Shown: piece by piece, positions 7,068-11,958 of the stretch | Numbering within the stretch: position 1 is the first letter of the stretch | Layout of the letters: the number at the start of each line of letters is the position of its first letter | Source of the DNA: an uncultured Pseudomonadota bacterium | Lineage (GTDB): Bacteria > SAR324 > NAC60-12 | Assembly (NCBI GenBank): GCA_913056375.1 | Contig: CAJXNF010000015.1 | Coordinates: 1-19,131, forward strand | DNA: 19,131 nt | Reading direction: 5' to 3' | Translations under genes and position numbers: made by a program | Notes under the pieces: model-generated | Databases searched by the model: none | The model's input: only the letters and a program-made list of their open reading frames with translations | Told to the model about the DNA's origin: nothing

Positions 7068-7135
7068 CAAGGAAAGGTGGACATCCCCCGTTACAATGTG
7101 GGCTCACCAACCGTCCGCTACGAAGCGGTTGGAAG

Positions 7136-7150
7136 GTGAGAGAGATACGA
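7136..7150 (-). promoter_or_regulatory. Leader copy TCGTATCTCTCTCAC without an adjacent start codon
   Basis: Same 15 bases as at the DUF932 leader (6999-7013 region) but followed by a hairpin region instead of an ATG. It follows the CCTCGG/CCGAGG stem. Confidence 0.6.
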
Positions 7151-7176
7151 CCTCGGGGTGAGATCCGAGGTTTTTT
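7151..7176 (+). terminator. Rho-independent terminator, plus strand
   Basis: CCTCGG and CCGAGG pair across an 8-base loop and are followed directly by six T residues on the plus strand. Confidence 0.75.
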
Positions 7177-7342
7177 ATTGGAAACCCTTAGAAGGCTTGT
7201 CCTGTTTGGGTTGCTGAGCTTGTTTGAGGAGACGACGTTCGTGCTTCCTCCTTAGCTTTCGCTGTGCCTTATCTTTTCCAGTTGGATGACAACCCGCTTG
7301 CATGTACCCGTTGTCTCCAAGAATTTGTCCAATAAAAGACAT
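7175..7342 (-). CDS. Small basic 55-aa protein
   Basis: Starts MSFIGQILGDNGYMQAGCHP and continues into a strongly basic helix (KDKAQRKLRRKHERRLLKQA), ending SKGFQ. The ATG shares a base with the upstream stop (TGATG). The stop lies in the T-run of the plus-strand terminator. The basic helix suggests nucleic-acid or ribosome contact, inferred from charge only. No family recognised. Confidence 0.6.
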   Translation of the reverse strand: MSFIGQILGDNGYMQAGCHPTGKDKAQRKLRRKHERRLLKQAQQPKQDKPSKGFQ

Positions 7343-7584
7343 CAGTCAGCCTCCGTGTGATCGAATTGAATGGCGACGAGGGGTGCGTCCTTCTTGAAGA
7401 ACTTGGCCTCGATCTGATCGGTTGCAAGACGGAGTGCCTGGATGACTTTCTCCGCTTCGCCTTCCGTAAAGGCGTATTGACTGGTTGAGAGATTGCCAAT
7501 CATCTTGATGGATTTGAGTGCTCTCTCCAGCCGTGGAATGAGCAGACGCTTGAAGTCAGCTCTCTTGTCCTGCATGGTTTTCAT
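7342..7584 (-). CDS. Hypothetical 80-aa helical protein
   Basis: Start at 7584 overlaps the upstream stop as ATGA; an ATG three codons later is also possible. Predicted helices: KRLLIPRLERALKSIKMIGN and EGEAEKVIQALRLATDQIEA, ending APLVAIQFDHTEAD. It resembles a small helical bundle. No catalytic motif seen. Coupled at both ends to neighbours in a five-gene run 7175-8144. Confidence 0.7.
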   Translation of the reverse strand: MKTMQDKRADFKRLLIPRLERALKSIKMIGNLSTSQYAFTEGEAEKVIQALRLATDQIEAKFFKKDAPLVAIQFDHTEAD

Positions 7585-7859
7585 CGGACATCCACCTTTT
7601 CAATGAACTTCGGCGCTTGGAAGATTCCGCAGACGTGGTCGCAGGTGTCTGAGTAGTGTTGTGCCCAGGCACGGGCTGTGCGGAGAGAGTCGAAGTAGTG
7701 ATCATTGCCAGTTGGGTTGTGGCAATCGAAACAACCATCTGCAGCGTCACGGGTGGTGACGACAACGTATTTGGCAGCATCCTTGTCGACCTGCTTCTGG
7801 CTCAGCTCAGAGAATCGCTTCTCTCGTTCTTCATAAGAACGGTTGTGGTTGTAGCTCAT
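7581..7859 (-). CDS. Hypothetical 92-aa protein with CxxCH and CxxxC
   Basis: Unlike most neighbours this gene has a strong Shine-Dalgarno (AGGAGG about 8 bases before the ATG), which lies inside the end of the preceding gene. The protein has a charged N terminus (YEEREKRFSELSQKQVDKDA), then YVVVTTRDAADGCFDCHNPT, and later DTCDHVCGIFQ. The CFDCH motif formally matches a c-type heme site, but there is no signal peptide, so a zinc-binding or structural role with the later C-x3-C is more plausible. No family named. Confidence 0.7.
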   Translation of the reverse strand: MSYNHNRSYEEREKRFSELSQKQVDKDAAKYVVVTTRDAADGCFDCHNPTGNDHYFDSLRTARAWAQHYSDTCDHVCGIFQAPKFIEKVDVR

Positions 7860-7993
7860 TCGGATTCCTCCTCTTGATCGATTACCCAGGTTTCGAAGTC
7901 TGGTGGTGTGTTGTAGTCGTCGCCGTAGTTCTGAGGAGAGGGATCGAAGTCCGCGAGAAACTCCTCGTAGCGTGCTCGTAATGGGTCAGTCAT
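7856..7993 (-). CDS. Acidic 45-aa protein
   Basis: Reads MTDPLRARYEEFLADFDPSP then NYGDDYNTPPDFETWVIDQE, ending EEESE. It is very acidic, and its last codons encode the AGGAGG ribosome site of the next gene, with an ATGA overlap. Its start lies 8 bases inside the preceding gene. Small acidic phage proteins may act as DNA mimics or host enzyme inhibitors, but this is speculation. Confidence 0.55.
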   Translation of the reverse strand: MTDPLRARYEEFLADFDPSPQNYGDDYNTPPDFETWVIDQEEESE

Positions 7994-8144
7994 GGTTAGT
8001 CAGGGGTTGTTTGTACTTGGTCCAGAAAGCCTTCTCCAGGGCTGTCAGCTTTGGCGCTTTGTCTGAAACGCATTGCCGTGCCTTCTTCTTCGCGGCATTG
8101 ATGATGCCGTTAGGGTTTGTACCCCAGTGAGGAGAAGCAGCCAC
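7986..8144 (-). CDS. Basic 52-aa protein, GTG start
   Basis: A GTG at 8144 begins three bases after the upstream TGA. The frame reads VAASPHWGTNPNGIINAAKK then KARQCVSDKAPKLTALEKAF and WTKYKQPLTNHD. It is protein-like and fills the gap between two coupled genes, overlapping the next by 8 bases. No family recognised. Confidence 0.55.
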   Translation of the reverse strand: MAASPHWGTNPNGIINAAKKKARQCVSDKAPKLTALEKAFWTKYKQPLTNHD

Positions 8145-8147
8145 TGA

Positions 8148-8420
8148 TCAGCCGATGGAGAAGTAGAGGGTCTTGCCGTTGATCGAGCGTTTCTCGACCT
8201 TCTCTTCCTTGATCAGAGCTTCCAGGAGTCCAAAACTGAACCACTGACGGGAGTCGTTGTATCCAATCGCTTTGCCTACATCGCAGTTGCGGACACCTTC
8301 AGGGTTGTTGTCCAGGAACTCGATGATGGCTTGTTTGAGAGCGTAATTAGAGATGAGAGTGTGTGCAGGCCAGACAATCTTGTCGGCGCTGAACTTGTTG
8401 GTGGTGACGGACGAGGTCAT
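8148..8420 (-). CDS. 90-aa protein, winged-helix-like
   Basis: Start taken at 8420, since the upstream codons of the open frame encode the leader. The sequence has a pattern seen in small winged-helix proteins: LKQAIIEFLDNNPEGVRNCD (helix), VGKAIGYND (turn), FGLLEALIKEEKVEKRSING (recognition helix and start of wing), then KTLYFSIG (wing strand). This suggests a DNA-binding regulator or accessory. The call is by pattern only. It is preceded by the 47-base duplicated leader module. Confidence 0.7.
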   Translation of the reverse strand: MTSSVTTNKFSADKIVWPAHTLISNYALKQAIIEFLDNNPEGVRNCDVGKAIGYNDSRQWFSFGLLEALIKEEKVEKRSINGKTLYFSIG

Positions 8421-8428
8421 GAAATTAA

Positions 8429-8475
8429 GTGAGAGAGAAAAAAGGTCTGGCATCCTGCCCAGGCCAGTGTTGGGC
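8429..8475 (-). repeat. 47-base intergenic module, copy A (terminator-like stems plus leader)
   Basis: Matches copy B (8665-8711) at 42 of 47 positions. In the mRNA GCCCA pairs with TGGGC, or the CTGGC inside that loop pairs with GCCAG further on; both cannot form fully. Then come TTTTTT and CTCTCTCAC and the next start. Confidence 0.75.
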
Positions 8476-8485
8476 TTTGATTAGA

Positions 8486-8656
8486 TCAGAAATCTCTGCC
8501 AAACGAATCAGAAAGTGTTGCTGACAGTTCATGTCTAAAAGAACGTTGAACACTGATCGGAAGTTGATTCAAGTGATCAATCATCGCTGCAAGTAAGAGT
8601 TGCATTTCTGGCTCAAGTTTTTCGAATTGAACTTCTTTTTGATAAGAGACTTGCAT
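8486..8656 (-). CDS. Hypothetical 56-aa protein
   Basis: Start at 8656 (MQVSYQKEVQFEKLEPEMQL), since the longer frame only translates the leader module. It continues LLAAMIDHLNQLPISVQRSF, a helical segment. It is a single gene between the two copies of the 47-base module, so it may be its own transcription unit. No family recognised. Confidence 0.6.
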   Translation of the reverse strand: MQVSYQKEVQFEKLEPEMQLLLAAMIDHLNQLPISVQRSFRHELSATLSDSFGRDF

Positions 8657-8664
8657 TGTTTTAG

Positions 8665-8711
8665 ATGAGAGAGAAAAAAGATCTGGCATCAAGCCCAGGC
8701 CAGCGTTGGGC
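8665..8711 (-). repeat. 47-base intergenic module, copy B
   Basis: Same elements as copy A at 8429-8475. The two differences in the spacer and one in a loop leave both alternative stems intact. It lies right after the stop of the 49-aa gene and before the 56-aa gene. Confidence 0.75.
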
Positions 8712-8716
8712 GTTAA

Positions 8717-8866
8717 TTAACGAGGTCTGACAACCGTTACGACACGGCAGGGCTCAGGATCCTTTGTTATGTAGTGAAAACCTTGCGGATGAAGGCAAAT
8801 CCACTGAGCGCGATTCTCCAGAATCGAAAGGTCACGAGCGCGGATGACAAGATCATGCAGATTCAT
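8717..8866 (-). CDS. Small 49-aa protein
   Basis: ATG at 8866 lies 14 bases inside the upstream gene. The frame reads MNLHDLVIRARDLSILENRA then QWICLHPQGFHYITKDPEPC and RVVTVVRPR. Balanced composition with aromatic and charged residues supports a real small protein of mixed fold. No family recognised. Confidence 0.55.
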   Translation of the reverse strand: MNLHDLVIRARDLSILENRAQWICLHPQGFHYITKDPEPCRVVTVVRPR

Positions 8867-9113
8867 AGTTGATTGCCAAAGGGGAGTGGAAAGTCAGGGT
8901 TCGTTCAAAGACTGCTTTAGTGATTACTCTGCTTTTGTCCAGAAAAGTAGAGTGAGCATTGTGTCTAAAGTCATTCACGCCTTTGATGTACTCAAGTGCT
9001 TTGTCTTGAGCTTCTTCCTTTGAAGTAGCGATGACATAAAACCAAGAGCTGGGAATGTCTCTGCCGTATTCGCAGTCGACATGTGTGCGGAAGACGTAAG
9101 TTCTATCGTGCAT
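8853..9113 (-). CDS. Hypothetical 86-aa protein
   Basis: Start at 9113 (MHDRTYVFRTHVDCEYGRDI), because the upstream codons are already used by the preceding signal-peptide gene, which it overlaps by 11 bases; 9152 is the longer option. The middle, IPSSWFYVIATSKEEAQDKA, looks like a beta strand followed by a helix, as in small phage proteins of the 'RNA-binding-like' size class, but no motif is diagnostic. Confidence 0.65.
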   Translation of the reverse strand: MHDRTYVFRTHVDCEYGRDIPSSWFYVIATSKEEAQDKALEYIKGVNDFRHNAHSTFLDKSRVITKAVFERTLTFHSPLAINYESA

Positions 9114-9240
9114 GATGCAAAGGTGGTGATGCGTGAGTTGAAAAGACTGCATCGGCAGTCGGCCAAGGTGTAAGGAAGAGAACAGCCATGCAGCAGAGCA
9201 GGGTGCTCATTCCGAAGATCTTTTCTTGTTGTTTGGTCAT
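9103..9240 (-). CDS. Small secreted or membrane-anchored 45-aa protein
   Basis: The ATG overlaps the upstream stop as ATGA. The protein begins MTKQQEKIFGMSTLLCCMAV and continues LFLTPWPTADAVFSTHASPP. Lys residues, a hydrophobic core of about 16 residues and a TADA-like cleavage site form a credible signal peptide, leaving only about 15 mature residues; it could equally stay as a single membrane helix. An envelope-acting phage peptide is possible. No family recognised. Confidence 0.55.
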   Translation of the reverse strand: MTKQQEKIFGMSTLLCCMAVLFLTPWPTADAVFSTHASPPLHHAR

Positions 9241-9647
9241 GCTTCCACCTCGCTGTTGCTGGTGGGTTTGACAGTCAGATAGACAGATTCGCTGAATGTG
9301 GCTTTGCCGTTCTCCTGCTCCACACGTTGCAGATGGGAAATACGATTGGCTTCACGGCGAAGCTCATCGCTGTACTTCCAGACCTTGCGACGGCAGACCA
9401 CAACCTGCTCGTCATCAGTTGCAGCAGCTTGAATCTCATGCTTGTTCATGAAATGCAGAAGCTGTGCCTGACGACCTTTCACTTCTGCTTCGATGTCCTT
9501 CAGAAGCTTCTTACGATCTAGATAGATCTGCAGCTCACGTTCGTATTGTTCTTCTGTCCAGTTTTCAGCCATGGGTTTGGTTGCTTTGGTTGAGAACTTG
9601 ATGCGCTTCTTAGTAGCAGATTGTTTAGTGCGGGTTGAGATTGTCAT
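9237..9647 (-). CDS. Coiled-coil 136-aa protein, weakly Gp157-like
   Basis: Basic Ser/Thr/Lys-rich N terminus (about 1-25), then a coiled-coil stretch (YERELQIYLDRKKLLKDIEA, about 35-60), then LLHFMNKHEIQAAATDDEQV and a CRRKVWKYSDELRREA segment. A coiled coil followed by a short strand domain recalls siphovirus Gp157-type proteins, but similarity is structural pattern only. The ATG at 9647 lies directly behind a leader copy, heading the 8717-9647 run. Confidence 0.7.
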   Translation of the reverse strand: MTISTRTKQSATKKRIKFSTKATKPMAENWTEEQYERELQIYLDRKKLLKDIEAEVKGRQAQLLHFMNKHEIQAAATDDEQVVVCRRKVWKYSDELRREANRISHLQRVEQENGKATFSESVYLTVKPTSNSEVEA

Positions 9648-9648
9648 G

Positions 9649-9661
9649 GTGAGAGAGAGAA
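9649..9661 (-). promoter_or_regulatory. Leader TCTCTCTCTCAC before coiled-coil gene
   Basis: Leader ends one base before the ATG at 9647 and begins a few bases after the stop of the previous gene at 9667, so it fills the whole gap. Confidence 0.65.
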
Positions 9662-9666
9662 AAGAA

Positions 9667-10014
9667 TCAGAGAGCGTATGCGTTGTCGGTTAAGACAACC
9701 TGGCGAGAAGAGGTGAACAAATCGCCACTGTGTTTCCACACAAAGGCATCATCACGCTTTGGGTTGTATGTGATGCGTCTGTGAGAAGGGGTGACAGAAA
9801 AGGCAGATGTACAGATCTCGCCTTCAAGAAAGGCGTGAACGTACTTCTTACCTTCTGCCCTTGTTTGTTGCTGACCGTAGTCGTTAACTACAGTTGTGAC
9901 GTTGTTGAGTGCAAGACGTTGCAGATGTCCAGCCACTCTCCAACCTTTGCCTGGGACGTGTTTTTGTACACTCCAGATGTGCTTTGTGAGGTTGTAATAA
10001 ACTCGGACTTTCAT
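9667..10014 (-). CDS. Hypothetical 115-aa protein, phage-typical
   Basis: Reads MKVRVYYNLTKHIWSVQKHV then WRVAGHLQRLALNNVTTVVN, a beta-rich basic protein, with KYVHAFLEGEI in the middle. I recall similar short proteins (start V-R-V-Y-x-N-L, W-S-V-Q, and V-H-A-F) in many phages and some phage-derived islands, with no assigned function. ATGA overlap with the preceding 48-aa gene. Confidence 0.75.
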   Translation of the reverse strand: MKVRVYYNLTKHIWSVQKHVPGKGWRVAGHLQRLALNNVTTVVNDYGQQQTRAEGKKYVHAFLEGEICTSAFSVTPSHRRITYNPKRDDAFVWKHSGDLFTSSRQVVLTDNAYAL

Positions 10015-10157
10015 CGCTCTTGCATTAAATAGGTGAGCTGTTCTTCGTCTTCTTCAACATGAGAAGTGTCATGTTTAAGTAGCGCAGTGATTGCATCATC
10101 CGCGATATGTGCGAAAAGATCATCAATGAAGTCTTGAGCGGGATTGTTAGAGGGCAT
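10011..10157 (-). CDS. Acidic 48-aa protein
   Basis: Start at 10157 (MPSNNPAQDFIDDLFAHIAD), chosen because it gives an 11-base coupling overlap with the upstream gene and an acidic helical protein continuing DAITALLKHDTSHVEEDEEQ. The longer frame from 10271 is a shadow. No family recognised. Confidence 0.6.
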   Translation of the reverse strand: MPSNNPAQDFIDDLFAHIADDAITALLKHDTSHVEEDEEQLTYLMQER

Positions 10158-10356
10158 GATCAGGATGTTGATGTAGGTAATCGAAATGTGGATCGTCGCA
10201 ATGCTTGATCCAGCAGCAGTAAGTTCCAGACAATGAAACAGCGAAGATACGCTCATCATCGATCTGTTCAATCTCCATTCTGTTGTCGTTGTTCATCTCA
10301 TTAGCGAGACGATTCTTAGCTTTGGCAGATCGTGGATTGACGAAAACAACAGTCAT
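10147..10356 (-). CDS. Hypothetical 69-aa protein
   Basis: Starts MTVVFVNPRSAKAKNRLANE with ATGA overlap to the preceding gene. It has a beta-type segment (RIFAVSLSGTYCCWIKHCDD) and a His-rich tail (HFDYLHQHPDH). Cys and His are plentiful but not in a recognised metal motif. Unknown function. Confidence 0.65.
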   Translation of the reverse strand: MTVVFVNPRSAKAKNRLANEMNNDNRMEIEQIDDERIFAVSLSGTYCCWIKHCDDPHFDYLHQHPDHAL

Positions 10357-10595
10357 CGATGTGCCCTCCCGTAGATCTCACAATTGCGATCACGGAGTGA
10401 GTCACAACAACCGTCGTCAGTTGCAAAATAAGTTCTTACTGGTGGTTCTATCCGTTTTTTGATAGTGATCACCTGCCAATTCTCTTTTTTGATGTATTGA
10501 GATCGCCTATAGGCAGATGCCATGGCTTTGGCTTCCTTGTAGGTGTAGGCAATGCCTGCCACCGTGTTGGATCGTGTGTCGATGACGTTGAACAT
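10353..10595 (-). CDS. Hypothetical 80-aa protein
   Basis: Start at 10595 (MFNVIDTRSNTVAGIAYTYK), behind the leader at 10611-10623; the longer frame from 10637 only translates the leader. The protein has a strand-helix pattern (EAKAMASAYRRSQYIKKENW), a basic strand and a Cys-containing tail (ATDDGCCDSLRDRNCEIY). It heads the run 9667-10595. No family recognised. Confidence 0.65.
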   Translation of the reverse strand: MFNVIDTRSNTVAGIAYTYKEAKAMASAYRRSQYIKKENWQVITIKKRIEPPVRTYFATDDGCCDSLRDRNCEIYGRAHR

Positions 10596-10610
10596 GATGA
10601 GATGGATGCA

Positions 10611-10623
10611 GTGAGAGAGATGA
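10611..10623 (-). promoter_or_regulatory. Leader ATCTCTCTCAC before 80-aa gene
   Basis: The leader ends 15 bases before the ATG at 10595. It follows a short GC-rich stretch after the GP88 stop. Confidence 0.6.
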
Positions 10624-10639
10624 CCGCGACCGGACAAGG

Positions 10640-11389
10640 TTACTTTGAAACAGCAGTTTTGGTGCTGTAGCCAGTGAACTTTCCGGCTTTGCGGCGAGCA
10701 TGGATCGCTTTACCCCAATCAGAACCTTTAGGTTGAGTCCCATGCACAAGAAGTGCAAAAGGTTTGTCACCTAAACAGTGACTGTCATCGTGATCAATCT
10801 CAAGACCTAAAGCGGCTGCTTCTTCTTCCGTCTTGACCACAACTGAATAACGAGGGAAATGACCCTCATCAATTAAATAATCAAACTTTCCACCTTTAGA
10901 TGCTGTTAGGTAGAAATTGCTAGGCAATTCAAGACCTAAGAACAGATCCAGAGACTTACTGAAACAGTAAAAGATCATATCTGGATTGCGCTTTGCAACT
11001 TCGATCCAGGCCAATAGGTAACCCAGAGAGAACATATCGCCACTTTCATGAATACGAACTAACCTCTCATTCTTGCGTCTATGATGCTGAATACTTGCAT
11101 CGATTAGATCAGCCATTGAAGCATTGATAACTGACTGCATCAACAGCTCCATATTTGTTGCTCTCAGGTTATAAACCGCGTCATATTGAACCTCTGAAGA
11201 TGCAGCAAAGCAGCGGAACTTTGTGTCTTTGCCATCTTGAATCTTACGCTTACCGTCAGGTTGAATAACAGCAAAAGACTTGCAATATAAAGCGCCAGGA
11301 CATGTCTTACCTGCCGGGATAGAAAAGATTAGTCTTTTCTTGAGCTTTGCGTTTCCGTGAGAGAAATTGAGAAATTCAGTGAAGTTCAT
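10640..11389 (-). CDS. GP88-family protein (mycobacteriophage L5 gene-88 type domain)
   Basis: The 249-residue protein starts at 11389 (MNFTEFLNFSHGNAKLKKRL). Hallmarks: NAKL, then SIPAGKTCPGALYCKS (about 23-38, Cys30 and Cys36), a CFAASSEVQYDAVYNLRATN segment with Cys60, and VRIHESGDMFSLGYLLAWIE (111-130) followed by NPDMIFYCFSKSL. This pattern (CPGA, R-x-H-x-S-G-D-x-F, W-x-E-V-A-x-x-N-P, Y-x-x-S-K-S) is that of the phage 'gene product 88' family, whose biochemical role is not settled; the conserved Cys and His suggest metal or cofactor binding. It is the largest gene of the accessory block. Confidence 0.75.
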   Translation of the reverse strand: MNFTEFLNFSHGNAKLKKRLIFSIPAGKTCPGALYCKSFAVIQPDGKRKIQDGKDTKFRCFAASSEVQYDAVYNLRATNMELLMQSVINASMADLIDASIQHHRRKNERLVRIHESGDMFSLGYLLAWIEVAKRNPDMIFYCFSKSLDLFLGLELPSNFYLTASKGGKFDYLIDEGHFPRYSVVVKTEEEAAALGLEIDHDDSHCLGDKPFALLVHGTQPKGSDWGKAIHARRKAGKFTGYSTKTAVSK

Positions 11390-11418
11390 TTTGAGATGCT
11401 GGATGCACAGCTTGTGAG

Positions 11419-11430
11419 GTGAGAGAGAGA
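11419..11430 (-). promoter_or_regulatory. Leader TCTCTCTCTCAC before GP88 gene
   Basis: The leader ends 29 bases before the ATG at 11389, further than in other copies, and lies just after the stop of the 65-aa gene. Confidence 0.6.
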
Positions 11431-11435
11431 AGAAA

Positions 11436-11633
11436 TTAGTTATCAATCAATTGGATTGAAATAACATCACGATCTAGATCTTCTGGATCTGGAGTACGAT
11501 CCGCAAGAGCTTCGATTTTTTCGAAAAGTGAACTAAAATCAGACGTTGATTCGTCTCCGTCATTGAAATCCAACGCCATAGATTCCAGACAGTAAAGGCA
11601 AACAGATAGTTCACCTTGAGTGAGATAATTCAT
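11436..11633 (-). CDS. Acidic 65-aa protein
   Basis: Reads MNYLTQGELSVCLYCLESMA then LDFNDGDESTSDFSSLFEKI and DPEDLDRDVISIQLIDN. A C-x2-C pair in the N-terminal helix, and overall acidity, are the only features. It starts two bases after the previous stop, so translation is likely coupled. No family recognised. Confidence 0.65.
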   Translation of the reverse strand: MNYLTQGELSVCLYCLESMALDFNDGDESTSDFSSLFEKIEALADRTPDPEDLDRDVISIQLIDN

Positions 11634-11635
11634 GA

Positions 11636-11827
11636 TCAGAGACTTGAAACTGGAATGATGCGATATTCTTTCATATCAACCCAGAAAGGTTTCATCTGGA
11701 TTGCATAAAGTTCGGCACGTTCAAGAGTTTCAAAAAACTCAGAATTAGCCCATTGTTTTTCGCCTGCAAATTCATATGCTCGTTGAAGAACATAATTAGC
11801 AGCGAAAACACCTGTTGATGAGATCAT
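11636..11827 (-). CDS. Hypothetical 63-aa protein
   Basis: Reads MISSTGVFAANYVLQRAYEF then FFETLERAELYAIQMKPFWV and YRIIPVSSL: a helix-helix-strand arrangement. It is the first gene after the terminator at 11852-11875 and is preceded by a leader copy at 11838-11850. No family recognised. Confidence 0.65.
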   Translation of the reverse strand: MISSTGVFAANYVLQRAYEFAGEKQWANSEFFETLERAELYAIQMKPFWVDMKEYRIIPVSSL

Positions 11828-11837
11828 GAGAATTTAA

Positions 11838-11850
11838 GGAGAGAGAGATA
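11838..11850 (-). promoter_or_regulatory. Leader TATCTCTCTCTCC directly after terminator
   Basis: The leader begins right after the U-tract of the terminator at 11852-11875 and ends 10 bases before the ATG at 11827. Confidence 0.65.
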
Positions 11851-11851
11851 C

Positions 11852-11875
11852 AAAAAGTGCCACTAAAAAGTGGCA
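11852..11875 (-). terminator. Rho-independent terminator at the end of the noncoding region
   Basis: On the minus strand TGCCACT and AGTGGCA form a perfect 7-bp stem with a 4-base loop, followed by C and five U residues. Confidence 0.75.
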
Positions 11876-11878
11876 ATA

Positions 11879-11901
11879 ACGCAAGACAGGATTTGAACCT
11901 G
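11879..11901 (-). other. tRNA T-arm and acceptor-like 3' piece without a matching 5' half
   Basis: The minus strand reads CAGG-TTCAAAT-CCTG, an exact T-stem-loop pattern, then TCTTGCGT like an acceptor strand. No CGCAAG 5' acceptor or D-arm is found at a fitting distance. Options: part of the large RNA, tRNA remnant, or an attachment site derived from a host tRNA 3' end. Confidence 0.4.
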
Positions 11902-11904
11902 ATT

Positions 11905-11958
11905 GTGAAAAGATAGATTTAATCTGCTGATATACACCGAGAAAATCTATCTATTCAC
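11905..11958 (-). other. Long hairpin (16 positions, one mismatch) with 22-base loop
   Basis: GTGAATAGATAGATTT pairs with AAATCTATCTTTTCAC apart from one T-T mismatch. The loop holds GGTGTATATCA, which recurs at 12042-12052 in the loop of another stem (GTGT/ACAC). Confidence 0.65.

Larger units (their letters stand above)
7103..7176 (+). ncRNA. Candidate small plus-strand RNA antisense to minus genes
   Basis: On the plus strand a -10-like TACAAT (7092-7097) is followed by a structured stretch: CTCACCAACCG pairs with CGGTTG and GTGAG across a bulge, or a CCGCT-ACGA-AGCGG hairpin forms inside. A strong terminator follows at 7151-7176. No plus-strand gene lies upstream that would need that terminator. 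A -35 element at normal spacing is not clear. The RNA would run through the complement of a leader copy, so it contains GAGAGAGA and could pair with the other leaders in trans. Confidence 0.45.

Noticed and set aside
7720..7740. c-type cytochrome heme site (CFDCH)
   Set aside because: The protein has no signal peptide and no distal heme ligand context; a structural or zinc role is simpler.
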